11,005 bases of DNA from Kiritimatiellia bacterium (GTDB lineage Bacteria > Verrucomicrobiota > Kiritimatiellia > SLAD01). The notes under the pieces are model-generated. The model saw nothing but the letters and a program-made list of their open reading frames with translations, was not told the DNA's origin and did not search any database. Positions within the stretch are counted from its first letter, which is position 1; every line of letters begins with the position of its first letter. Shown here in pieces: positions 1 to 6,239 of the stretch. Position numbers and translations under genes: made by a program. The DNA lies in contig SLAD01000375.1 in NCBI GenBank assembly GCA_007126995.1, forward strand, positions 1 to 11,005, in the 5' to 3' direction.

Positions 1-124
1 AGAGGTTCAGTAGGAGCACCAGCAGCAATGACAACACAACGCTGATGCCGACATTCAGCCGCACCAACGCCCGCCAACGTCCGCGTTGGCGCTCTCGTTT
101 TTCCGTTGTCTGTGCTTTTTCCAT
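1..124 (-). CDS. GldG-like ABC exporter auxiliary protein, N-terminal fragment (cut by window edge)
   Basis: Reading leftward from an ATG at 124, about 41 codons are open to the window edge. The peptide has a very basic, polar N-terminus (MEKAQTTEKRERQRGRWR) followed by a hydrophobic stretch rich in Leu/Val (about residues 22-41, starting LNVGISVV). This is the layout of the first membrane helix of GldG/DUF7088-type proteins, which follow an ABC-2 ATPase and permease in many Bacteroidota and PVC genomes. The start lies 11 bases after the permease stop on the same strand, so it should be the third gene of that operon. The family is thought to be a membrane-anchored periplasmic partner of the exporter. 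Only the N-terminus is visible, so the identity rests mainly on position and the basic-plus-helix layout. Confidence 0.65.
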   Translation of the reverse strand, partial: MEKAQTTEKRERQRGRWRALVRLNVGISVVLSLLLVLLLNL

Positions 125-135
125 CTGGCCTATTC

Positions 136-888
136 TCAGGCCCGCCATTTGCGGGATTCCAGTACTTTCATGGTCATGAACAGGGTCCATGCGGTCCCTG
201 CCAAGTAGAACACGATCGGCCGCGTATCGATTACGCCGCGCGAAAACTCCATCATGTGAACGACGGCCGAGGTATATCGACCGATCTCCTGCAATGTGGC
301 GCCGCGCGCGTAATACGGCACGAATCCCCAAAAGAAGAAGCCACAGAGGACGACGAAAGTGATGACGGCGGCAATCGCTTGATTCCGTGTCAACGATGAC
401 GCGAGTAAACCGATCGAAAGATAGAATGCGCCGATCAACAGGATGCCGAGATAACTCGTGATCATGGCGGTGTGGTCGATGGGCGCCCCGGCGGGACTCA
501 CCTGCGCGAGCAGCACCGCATAGGCCATGGTGGGCAGCCACAGAAGTGCGAAGAACCCTAGACCGCCGCAGAATTTGGCCAACACCACTTGCCCATCCGT
601 CAGCGGCGCCGTCATCAAGCTTTCAATCGTGCCAATATTCTTTTCCTCGGCAAATTGACGCATGGTGATCGCCGGAATGGCCATCAGCATGGCGAGCCAG
701 AAGAACAAACTCTCCCCGAGCAATTGCCGCATCACACTGCCGGACTGCGAGCCTTCGGAAAGCAGGCCGATCAACATGCTGAAACTCAGTCCCATCAAAA
801 TGAGGAACAGGACGAAGATCACATATGCGACCGGCGACAGGAAAAAGCTCATCCATTCCCGGCGCATGAGGGTCAGGAACACTCTCAT
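136..888 (-). CDS. ABC-2 type transporter permease (GldF-like)
   Basis: A 250-residue integral membrane protein with about six hydrophobic segments (roughly residues 19-40, 60-80, 103-125, 142-165, 170-192 and 225-241), the usual size and topology of an ABC-2 permease. Residues 81-95 (EEKNIGTIESLMTAP) match the conserved cytoplasmic motif of the GldF/ABC-2 subfamily, thought to contact the ATPase. The start codon overlaps the end of the ATPase gene by four bases (885-888), a translational-coupling arrangement, and the GldG-like gene begins 11 bases downstream. It probably forms the membrane channel of a two- or three-component exporter. The substrate cannot be read from sequence; in Bacteroidota the related Gld genes serve gliding, but in other phyla the role is unknown. 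Confident on class, not on cargo. Confidence 0.9.
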   Translation of the reverse strand: MRVFLTLMRREWMSFFLSPVAYVIFVLFLILMGLSFSMLIGLLSEGSQSGSVMRQLLGESLFFWLAMLMAIPAITMRQFAEEKNIGTIESLMTAPLTDGQVVLAKFCGGLGFFALLWLPTMAYAVLLAQVSPAGAPIDHTAMITSYLGILLIGAFYLSIGLLASSLTRNQAIAAVITFVVLCGFFFWGFVPYYARGATLQEIGRYTSAVVHMMEFSRGVIDTRPIVFYLAGTAWTLFMTMKVLESRKWRA

Positions 889-1838
889 GATCGTTCCTCC
901 TCCCGGGTTCCCGTCGCCTGTGTGAGCTCGATGTACACATCTTCGAGCGATCGATTTTCCAGAGACAAGTCCCGCAGGTGCCAGCCTCGGCGCACCACCA
1001 ACTCGAAAATATTCGGACGCAGGTCCACCTCACGGGCTGTTTCGATCAGCCCATGAATCCACGCGCCATCTTCACGCAAATCGGCGCGATGCACATGCGG
1101 CAAGGCGGTCATGGCCGTATGTACATCGGCCAATGGGCCTTTGATTTCGATCCGAATACGGTTTCCCCCGCCGAATGTGGATTTCAGATTCTCCGGCGTA
1201 TCGGAGGCGACGATCCGGCCTCTGTTGATGATCAGTAAGCGTTTACAGGTCAGTTCCGCTTCCGGCAGAATATGGGTGCAGAGCAAAATGGTGTGGCGAC
1301 TGGCCAGTTGCTTGATCAGGTTGCGGATTTGCCGGTTTTGGTTTGGATCCAGCCCCAGCGTCGGCTCATCGAGAATCAGCAGTTCGGGATCATGCACGAG
1401 CACATCCGCCAATCCGACTCGCTGACGGTAGCCGCGGGACAGTCGGCCGATGACTTCGCGTCCCATCTGTTGCAAGCCACAACGCTCTTTCACCTCGCCC
1501 AGCATGGACCGCAAGCGTCGCGAGGGGAGCTGCTTGATGCGCGCGCGGAAGCGTAAATATTCGTCCACGCGCATTTCGGGGTACAGCGGCACCGACTCCG
1601 GCAGATACCCGATGCGGCGCCGCACATCCAGCGAGTGGGTGAGCACATCATAGCCCGCCACCTGCACCTGCCCGGCGGTGGCCGAGAGGTAACCGGACAG
1701 TATGCGCATGGTGGTGGTCTTGCCGGCGCCGTTTGGCCCCAAAAAACCGACCACCTCGCCGCGCCCGACCTCGAAAGAGACATCGTCGACGGCCGCAAAA
1801 CGTCCATATCGCTTGGTTAAATGTGTGACCGAAATCAT
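885..1838 (-). CDS. ABC transporter ATP-binding protein (GldA/ABC-2 exporter type)
   Basis: A 317-residue cytoplasmic ATPase that would drive the neighbouring permease. Nucleotide-binding motifs appear in order: Walker A GPNGAGKTT at residues 34-42, signature LSRGYRQR at 133-140, Walker B LLILDEP at 153-159 with presumed catalytic Glu158, D-loop GLDP at 162-165, and switch His189. At the Q-loop position the sequence reads YLPES (78-82), so the usual glutamine is replaced, as is common in ABC-2 exporters. The ~100-residue C-terminal extension is also typical of GldA-like and drug-exporter ATPases. This is the first gene of a minus-strand operon and overlaps the permease by four bases. The ATG at 1838 gives a complete N-terminus (ISVTHLTKRYG), although no strong Shine-Dalgarno sequence precedes it. 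Confidence 0.93.
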   Translation of the reverse strand: MISVTHLTKRYGRFAAVDDVSFEVGRGEVVGFLGPNGAGKTTTMRILSGYLSATAGQVQVAGYDVLTHSLDVRRRIGYLPESVPLYPEMRVDEYLRFRARIKQLPSRRLRSMLGEVKERCGLQQMGREVIGRLSRGYRQRVGLADVLVHDPELLILDEPTLGLDPNQNRQIRNLIKQLASRHTILLCTHILPEAELTCKRLLIINRGRIVASDTPENLKSTFGGGNRIRIEIKGPLADVHTAMTALPHVHRADLREDGAWIHGLIETAREVDLRPNIFELVVRRGWHLRDLSLENRSLEDVYIELTQATGTREEERS

Positions 1839-1941
1839 GTTGATTGAACTCAGACAGCTACCTGGAGATCGAACTTTACGCCCACCCGCTTAACGGGCTA
1901 CTCTGACGGGGCGAAACGAAGCCTGATTGCCGGTTAGCACT
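1839..1941. promoter_or_regulatory. Divergent intergenic region between the ABC operon and the DUF2851 gene
   Basis: This 103-base gap separates two divergently oriented genes and must hold both start regions. No promoter close to the sigma70 consensus and no strong Shine-Dalgarno sequence stand out on either strand. The only structure seen is a small CCCG-CTTAA-CGGG stem-loop at 1885-1897, too short to call functional. The role is inferred from gene layout alone. Confidence 0.35.
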
Positions 1942-3459
1942 ATGAAGAACACCCCCCTAATCCGTCAAGCCATGCGCAGTGACGCCTATGTGGCCGAAAC
2001 GAATTTCCCCTGCTTCGCGCGGGCTTCCCGCTATCGAAATCTGACGCGTCCTTCGGCTGCCTGCCTGCAAGAGGCGGACCGGCGACGCGCTCTATTCCCC
2101 TACTCCGAGCGGCATTTACACTGTGTATGGCATGATCCTGGCCTAAGGCCCGGCGCATTGATGACGCGACGCGGGGAAGCCATCGCCGTCGAACATCCGG
2201 GGCACTGGAATCATGAGGCGGGACCGGACTTTCTCGGCGCGGTCCTGTATATCGGCGATAGTCGGCGTCGGGTGGTGGGCGATGTGGAAATTCACATCCA
2301 TCCGCAGGACTGGAAAGCGCACGGGCACGCCGGCGATGCGCGCTATAAAGATGTCCGCTTTCATGTCACCTACTTCGCAGGCGATGACGCGGCGTTGGAC
2401 CGTGTACCTGCGGCCGAGCAGATTGTGCTGAAAGATGCGCTTGCGGCGTTGCCGGGATTCTCCTTTGAGCAAATCGACACAACCGCCTATCCGTACGGGG
2501 CGCGGGCCGACCGGCCCCCTTGCGCAGCGGTGCTGGCCCTCTACAGCCCCGATGAACGCGAACAATTGTTGCAGGCCGCTGGCGAAGAGCGCCTGCGACA
2601 AAAGGCGGAGCGAATGCAACAAAGCATGAACGAGCTGGGCGCAGACCAAGTGCTGTATGAAGAAATGATGACGGCACTCGGCTTCAAGCACAATAAGCGC
2701 GCCTTCCGAAGTCTGGCACGGCTGCTTCCGCATACCACGTTGCGGGAACGGTCCGAGGGTGATCCGGCCAAAGGATACGCCTTGCTGCTGGGCATGGCCG
2801 GGCTGCTCCCGGATCCGTCAGCAATCGCGTGGCCTGCGGAAACACAGGCCTGGTTACGTCAGCTCTGGCAAGTCTGGTGGCGTCACGAGCAGTCGCTGCC
2901 GCCTGCGATGAATGCGGCGGCATGGCGACTCGACAGCCTCCGTCCGACCAATCACCCCATCCGCCGGCTCAGCGGTGCCGCGCAGCTCTTCTGTTCCACC
3001 GCGCCCTTCTCCGCGACACTGACTGACTGGCTGAACGGTGAATCCGGGCAGTGGACGCGAACCTGGTTGCAGTATTGCACTCGTTTGTCGGACGGATTCT
3101 GGTCGACACGATTGACGCTTCGCGGCGAAGAACAGCCGCAAGCTGTTGCGCTGATTGGTGAAGCCCGGGCCACAGCGATGCTGGTCAATGTATTGCTGCC
3201 CTTTGGCGCCAGCCACGCCCAGCATCAAGCAACGGTCCTTGCCGCACTCGAAAACGTGCCGCAGGAGGCTGAGAACGCGCTCGTCAAACAAACCGCCTAT
3301 TATCTCTTCGGGCGCGATCATAGCCCGTCGCTCTATCGCACCACGTTGGCGCGGCAAGGGCTACTGCAGATCTTTCACGACTTCTGCATGAGTGATCGCA
3401 CGCGCTGTGCGGCCTGCACTTTTCCGCAAGCGCTGCAACGCCATCTGGATCAGCGCTGA
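1942..3459 (+). CDS. DUF2851 family protein of unknown function
   Basis: About 505 residues. The N-terminal third carries the family hallmarks: HPGHWNHEAGPDF at residues 85-97, then GDVEIHIHPQDW at 113-124 and a downstream HGHAGDARYKDVRFHVTYF stretch. These conserved His, Asp, Glu and Trp residues are diagnostic of DUF2851 (Pfam PF11013), common in Bacteroidota and Verrucomicrobiota. The remainder is Ala/Leu/Arg-rich and probably helical, ending in a Cys pair (RCAAC) near the C-terminus. There is no signal peptide or membrane segment, so it is predicted cytoplasmic. The conserved acidic/His motifs suggest a metal-dependent enzyme, but no reaction is established and none is claimed. The start is uncertain: in-frame TTG 1927, ATG 1942 and ATG 1972 all lack a clear ribosome site. 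ATG 1942 is the longest ATG option. The gene ends three bases before the convergent neighbour. Confidence 0.88.
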   Translation: MKNTPLIRQAMRSDAYVAETNFPCFARASRYRNLTRPSAACLQEADRRRALFPYSERHLHCVWHDPGLRPGALMTRRGEAIAVEHPGHWNHEAGPDFLGAVLYIGDSRRRVVGDVEIHIHPQDWKAHGHAGDARYKDVRFHVTYFAGDDAALDRVPAAEQIVLKDALAALPGFSFEQIDTTAYPYGARADRPPCAAVLALYSPDEREQLLQAAGEERLRQKAERMQQSMNELGADQVLYEEMMTALGFKHNKRAFRSLARLLPHTTLRERSEGDPAKGYALLLGMAGLLPDPSAIAWPAETQAWLRQLWQVWWRHEQSLPPAMNAAAWRLDSLRPTNHPIRRLSGAAQLFCSTAPFSATLTDWLNGESGQWTRTWLQYCTRLSDGFWSTRLTLRGEEQPQAVALIGEARATAMLVNVLLPFGASHAQHQATVLAALENVPQEAENALVKQTAYYLFGRDHSPSLYRTTLARQGLLQIFHDFCMSDRTRCAACTFPQALQRHLDQR

Positions 3460-3462
3460 CCT

Positions 3463-4209
3463 TTACTCAGGCTCAAACTCGGACTCGCCGAAGGCAAGGA
3501 TCGGATAAAACAGGAAGGGCAGGAGCAATAGGCCGAATCCAAACAGCACGCCGTGTCCGAAGTTACGCGAGAGCCGCATAATCATAATGATGGACACAAC
3601 GAAATTGACTAGCGGGATCAAGAGCAACAGGAAGTACCACATCGACATGCTCGCCATCCGCAGATACACGAGCACGTTGTAGATCGGAATCAGGCTGGCC
3701 CAACCGGCTTCGCCCGCCTTTTCATACACGATCCACAGTACGATGATATAGAACAGCATAACGGCCACCGACAAGCCGAGCGCGGCGTACGGCGTCCATG
3801 CGGGAAGCCCCAGCTCCTCCCACTCGATTTCGAATATTTCCATGCTATGCATGAGACCGTCCCAGTCGACGGATTCCATTTGCTGCGAAAAGGCGTCCCA
3901 GTCCACCGACTCGAGGGTCTCCGCGATGCGCGGATCGGCCGACTCCAGCAGGGCTGGGCGTGTAAACCGCGACGGAGTTTGCGACACAACGGCCACGACA
4001 GCACCGTCCTCGAGAGCCACTTCGCGGTTACGATCGTAGAAGAGGATTTCCAGCCCATCGCCTTGAACGACGGCCCGTGGGTCCCCCCATGCCTCAATTA
4101 CCTGATCACGGGACATGCCTTCGCTGACGTCGGCAACAACCGGCCCGGCCAACCCCAGCAAGAGCACGCCCAGGAGTATTCGCCCTGCCCTCCTATACAT
4201 CCTTTTCAT
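3463..4209 (-). CDS. Secreted/membrane protein: BamE/SmpA-like segment, ESVDWD repeat and DUF5684-like membrane domain
   Basis: A 248-residue protein of unknown function with three visible parts. Residues 1-26 are a signal peptide or anchor (basic MKRMYRRAGR, a leucine core, then VVA). Residues 28-75 resemble the SmpA/OmlA (BamE) fold: EGMSRDQVIEAWGDP, then a short hydrophobic strand. Residues 100-123 hold two copies of a 12-residue ESVDWD unit. Residues ~143-240 contain three hydrophobic segments with LIPIYN (173-178), PLVN and LLPFLFYPILAFG, the pattern of DUF5684-type domains, some annotated near signal peptidase I. It is the last gene of an operon, its first 17 bases overlapping DUF2256. 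A second ATG at 4200 is an alternative start. A role in envelope sensing or assembly is only a guess. The BamE match is by motif, so moderately sure. Confidence 0.8.
   Translation of the reverse strand: MKRMYRRAGRILLGVLLLGLAGPVVADVSEGMSRDQVIEAWGDPRAVVQGDGLEILFYDRNREVALEDGAVVAVVSQTPSRFTRPALLESADPRIAETLESVDWDAFSQQMESVDWDGLMHSMEIFEIEWEELGLPAWTPYAALGLSVAVMLFYIIVLWIVYEKAGEAGWASLIPIYNVLVYLRMASMSMWYFLLLLIPLVNFVVSIIMIMRLSRNFGHGVLFGFGLLLLPFLFYPILAFGESEFEPE
3841..3912 (-). repeat. Two 12-residue tandem repeats (ESVDWD units) within a coding region
   Basis: Residues 100-111 (ESVDWDAFSQQM) and 112-123 (ESVDWDGLMHSM) of the preceding membrane protein share seven of twelve positions, including the whole ESVDWD start and the closing Met. 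A related EIEWEEL stretch follows. The units sit between the BamE-like segment and the first membrane helix and are probably an acidic amphipathic linker. At the DNA level the copies have diverged, so the protein pattern rather than the nucleotide sequence appears conserved. Confidence 0.75.
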
Positions 4210-4390
4210 GGCTGGCAGAGTGCGCGGAATCTGCCCGTTTCGTCAAGAGCAACGAGCGCGGCTTACGGTTGCGCCGACAGCGTTCGCTGCAATAGATGAC
4301 CTCGTCCCAGACCTTGGCCCATTTCTTGCGCCATTGAAACGGACGGCGGCAAACGGGACACACTTTGGTGGGTCGCGCCGATGGTTTCAT
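4193..4390 (-). CDS. DUF2256 zinc-ribbon mini-protein
   Basis: A 65-residue, very basic protein. It carries the DUF2256 (Pfam PF10013) signature: CPVC at residues 11-14, then FQWRKKWAKVWDEVIYCSERC, giving four cysteines (C11, C14, C34, C38) spaced like a treble-clef or zinc-ribbon site. The FxWRKKW and YCSERCR elements are nearly invariant in the family. Family members are normally 45-65 residues, so this one is complete. Function is unknown; zinc binding is inferred from the cysteines. Its ATG overlaps the stop of the transglycosylase by four bases and its 3' end overlaps the next gene by 17, so it is translated within a three-gene operon. The C-terminal 20 or so residues beyond the motif are not conserved. 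Confidence 0.88.
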   Translation of the reverse strand: MKPSARPTKVCPVCRRPFQWRKKWAKVWDEVIYCSERCRRNRKPRSLLLTKRADSAHSASHEKDV

Positions 4391-5430
4391 GAGCCGACGC
4401 TCGCCCGCGTGCGGCCAGCCAAGAGGAAGGTTGGGTCCAGTCCTTCGCGCACGGCGATGGTCGCCATCACTTTGGGGACATACATGCGTGTTTCTGCGGG
4501 GAGATAGGCGGCAATTTCCTCAAAGCTATCGGCGTCATGCGTGCGCAGCAGCCGGGCCACCCGGCCTTGCCCGCCGTTGTAGGCCGCCAGCGCCAGCTCC
4601 CAGGAATCGAAGCGGCGATGCAATTGACGCAGGTATCGCGCGGCGGCCCGCGCGTTCAGCTCGGGATCCAACCGCTGATCGGTCGGGGATACACTCATGC
4701 CGAACGACTCCGCCGTGGCCGGCATAAATTGGAAGAGACCGACCGCCCCCACCGGGCTGCGTGCCGTCGGATTGAAGGTCGATTCCACTTCGGCGACCCA
4801 GACCAATTCGGTCGGTGCCCCCTCCTCCGCGAAAATGGCCTTGAGGCGCGGCAACAGCGCCTCCGCGCGAGGCGGCAGCGGGCGCCCGGACATTTCCTGA
4901 ACCCAGCGCTCGCGGTTGCCGACAACATCATTCATGGCCTGCTGATCACGCGACGACACGGGCACGCGCGCGGCCGGGCGCGGTGGCGGAGTCTGGATTT
5001 GCGGGTCTTGAGTGGCCGGTACCCGGCGGATCACGGCGGGTTCGGGGCCGTGCTGTGCCACCGCGCGTTCGGCCATGCGGGCGTAATCCAGCCGTTGCTG
5101 CAACCAGGCCGCGTAGGGGGCGGTTTCCTCGAAGTCGTTCAGCCAGGCCGTAGCCGCCTCCAGTTCAGGACGCATCCAAGCGAGATCATAGAGCGAGTCC
5201 GATAGCAGGGCCGCATCCAGTTGCCGCCAGAGGCCGCCCCACTGATCGGGCGGGAGCAGCTCAAATTCGTCCCGAATTGCTGGAGGCGCGTGCGTCTCCC
5301 AGAGCTGTTGCCCCCATTCATGTAAACGATCCAAATCAATGTCCCACTCCGCTTGCGCGGGCAAAATGAATATCAGCCACCACAAAAACATGTAACGCGA
5401 GGATCGATAAACGGCTTGAAAAACATGCAT
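4387..5430 (-). CDS. Secreted lytic murein transglycosylase (SLT domain, MltD/Slt family 1)
   Basis: A 347-residue exported enzyme expected to cleave the glycan strand of peptidoglycan, forming 1,6-anhydro-muramyl ends. Residues 1-27 are a signal peptide (RSSR n-region, MFLWWLIFIL core, cleavage after AQA). Residues 28-~180 are a Trp-rich helical region followed by a Pro-rich linker. The SLT domain occupies about 195-330: catalytic Glu216 in VESTFNP, then GAVGLFQFMPATAESFG and the ALAAYNGG motif. No LysM repeats are present, unlike MltD proper. It leads a three-gene minus-strand operon (DUF2256, then the BamE/DUF5684 fusion). The ATG at 5430 fits the signal peptide and has a weak purine-rich GAAAG upstream. 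The fold and class are clear; the physiological role (growth, recycling or secretion-system insertion) is not. Confidence 0.93.
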   Translation of the reverse strand: MHVFQAVYRSSRYMFLWWLIFILPAQAEWDIDLDRLHEWGQQLWETHAPPAIRDEFELLPPDQWGGLWRQLDAALLSDSLYDLAWMRPELEAATAWLNDFEETAPYAAWLQQRLDYARMAERAVAQHGPEPAVIRRVPATQDPQIQTPPPRPAARVPVSSRDQQAMNDVVGNRERWVQEMSGRPLPPRAEALLPRLKAIFAEEGAPTELVWVAEVESTFNPTARSPVGAVGLFQFMPATAESFGMSVSPTDQRLDPELNARAAARYLRQLHRRFDSWELALAAYNGGQGRVARLLRTHDADSFEEIAAYLPAETRMYVPKVMATIAVREGLDPTFLLAGRTRASVGS

Positions 5431-5788
5431 GGCAGCTTTCTAGCAAATCCGAACGCAACTTACAATTCGCTTCAAGTAAAGACGGGATTCACGAGTACCC
5501 CGATTTTTGCTGTGGCGTCAATGCTTGCAAGCCGGATGGTGCCTTCCCCGTTTGGCAGGAGAACTATTTGCGAGCGATGTGCGAGCGCGATTTGCCACTT
5601 TGGGGACTGCCCTCCAAACCGGCGCTCACGGAGCGCTGCTGCGAATGACGGCGGCGGAACATGGCGCAATCCTCAACCTTTCCAAACTCGATCAAAGCCT
5701 CCAAGTGCCCACCTCCGGCCTTTCTGAACGCATCAGTCAAAGAATGATCGAAGCGCCGACACCCCGCGCTCGCCGAGTGCCTGCATTT
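5431..5788. other. Unassigned intergenic stretch
   Basis: These 358 bases lie between the transglycosylase start and the truncated dehydrogenase. Short open frames exist on both strands (for example a 65-codon minus-strand frame at 5472-5669), but none has a ribosome site, recognisable motif or family resemblance. A perfect stem-loop GCGCTC-ACG-GAGCGC lies at 5622-5636. The transglycosylase promoter should be near 5431-5480 but no convincing match was found. The stretch may be remnant DNA left by a deletion or insertion; I see no transposase or terminal inverted repeat to show which. Confidence 0.45.
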
Positions 5789-5938
5789 TCAGGCAATGCT
5801 GGCGATGGCGGGCTTGGACAATTCAATGCGCGCCAGAATCTGGTGCGGTCCAGGTCGTGAAACGGGCTTCTGCTCATTCAGTTCAAGACGGCCTGGCCCT
5901 GTCAATTGCACGGCACGTTGGGATGCGGGGAAGGTCAT
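5789..5938 (-). pseudogene. Truncated zinc-type medium-chain alcohol dehydrogenase (N-terminal remnant)
   Basis: From the ATG at 5938 the first ~39 residues read MTFPASQRAVQLTGPGRLEL then NEQKPVSRPGPHQILARIE. This is the characteristic N-terminal beta-hairpin of the medium-chain zinc dehydrogenase superfamily (sorbitol/threonine dehydrogenase-like). The next expected segment, the AVGLCxSD catalytic-cysteine loop, is absent. Instead the frame reads LSKPAIASIA and stops, and no continuation is visible in any minus-strand frame to 5465. Intact family members run 330-400 residues, so roughly 90% is missing. A strong GAGGAG ribosome site precedes the start, so the front end looks undamaged and the break sits near 5821. 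It is most likely a gene truncated by deletion or rearrangement. A 49-residue peptide could still be made, but I see no sign it has a function. Confidence 0.7.
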
Positions 5939-5942
5939 AAAT

Positions 5943-5948
5943 CTCCTC
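5943..5948 (-). promoter_or_regulatory. Strong Shine-Dalgarno site for the truncated dehydrogenase
   Basis: On the minus strand GAGGAG is followed by four bases (ATTT) and the ATG at 5938. It is the best ribosome-site match in the window and fixes the start of the remnant, in preference to the longer upstream frame from 6043. Confidence 0.7.
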
Positions 5949-5973
5949 TTATTGTAGCCATCTGTTTCGCTGT

Positions 5974-5992
5974 GAACCGATCCGTACGGTTC
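5974..5992. promoter_or_regulatory. Inverted repeat upstream of the truncated dehydrogenase (possible operator)
   Basis: GAACCG and CGGTTC flank seven bases, and the overlapping core CCGTACGG (5982-5989) is a perfect 8-base palindrome. It lies 36-54 bases upstream of the dehydrogenase start, where an operator or leader hairpin would be. No regulator gene is in the window and the site is not repeated near the GH42 gene, so function is speculative. Confidence 0.3.
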
Positions 5993-6105
5993 CTGCATAG
6001 TAAAAGGGAAGCTGGAGCCCGCCGATGGACGCCAACCGGCCACCGGCTCGCGGACGTTATACTAGATCAGCTTTTCCATGCAAGGATGGTGTAGCACTCA
6101 AGGAG

Positions 6106-6132
6106 CCCAAGGGGCGACTCCTCGCCCTCGGG
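6106..6132. other. Imperfect stem-loop in the GH42 upstream region
   Basis: CCCAAGGGGCGA pairs with TCGCCCTCGGG around a CTCC loop, with one bulged base and one mismatch. No T-run follows on either strand, so it does not look like an intrinsic terminator. It lies between the divergent start regions of the dehydrogenase remnant and GH42, just upstream of the GH42 promoter candidate. Confidence 0.35.
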
Positions 6133-6168
6133 TCAACCTGCCCCGAGCCTTCAGCGATTTTCAAAAAC

Positions 6169-6197
6169 TCGACAGACTAAAACGAGAAGCTTATAAA
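6169..6197 (+). promoter_or_regulatory. Candidate sigma70-type promoter for the GH42 gene
   Basis: TCGACA at 6169-6174 and TATAAA at 6192-6197 each match the consensus -35 and -10 boxes at five of six positions and are separated by exactly 17 bases. Transcription would begin near 6204, leaving a 5' leader of about 36 bases. The surrounding DNA is locally AT-rich compared with the flanking genes. No Shine-Dalgarno sequence is evident before the ATG at 6240. Confidence 0.5.
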
Positions 6198-6239
6198 ATT
6201 ACATTCATCTACTCTTCTTGAACCAAGCGCTCCAAAATC

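Noticed and set aside
1840..1930. Considered as a tRNA or structured RNA because of short GC stems such as CCCG...CGGG.
   Set aside because: No cloverleaf arms, T-loop GTTCRA motif or CCA-type end could be assembled on either strand.
5472..5669. A 65-codon minus-strand frame; considered as a small gene.
   Set aside because: No ribosome site, hydrophobic segment or recognisable motif, and it is matched by equally long frames on the other strand.
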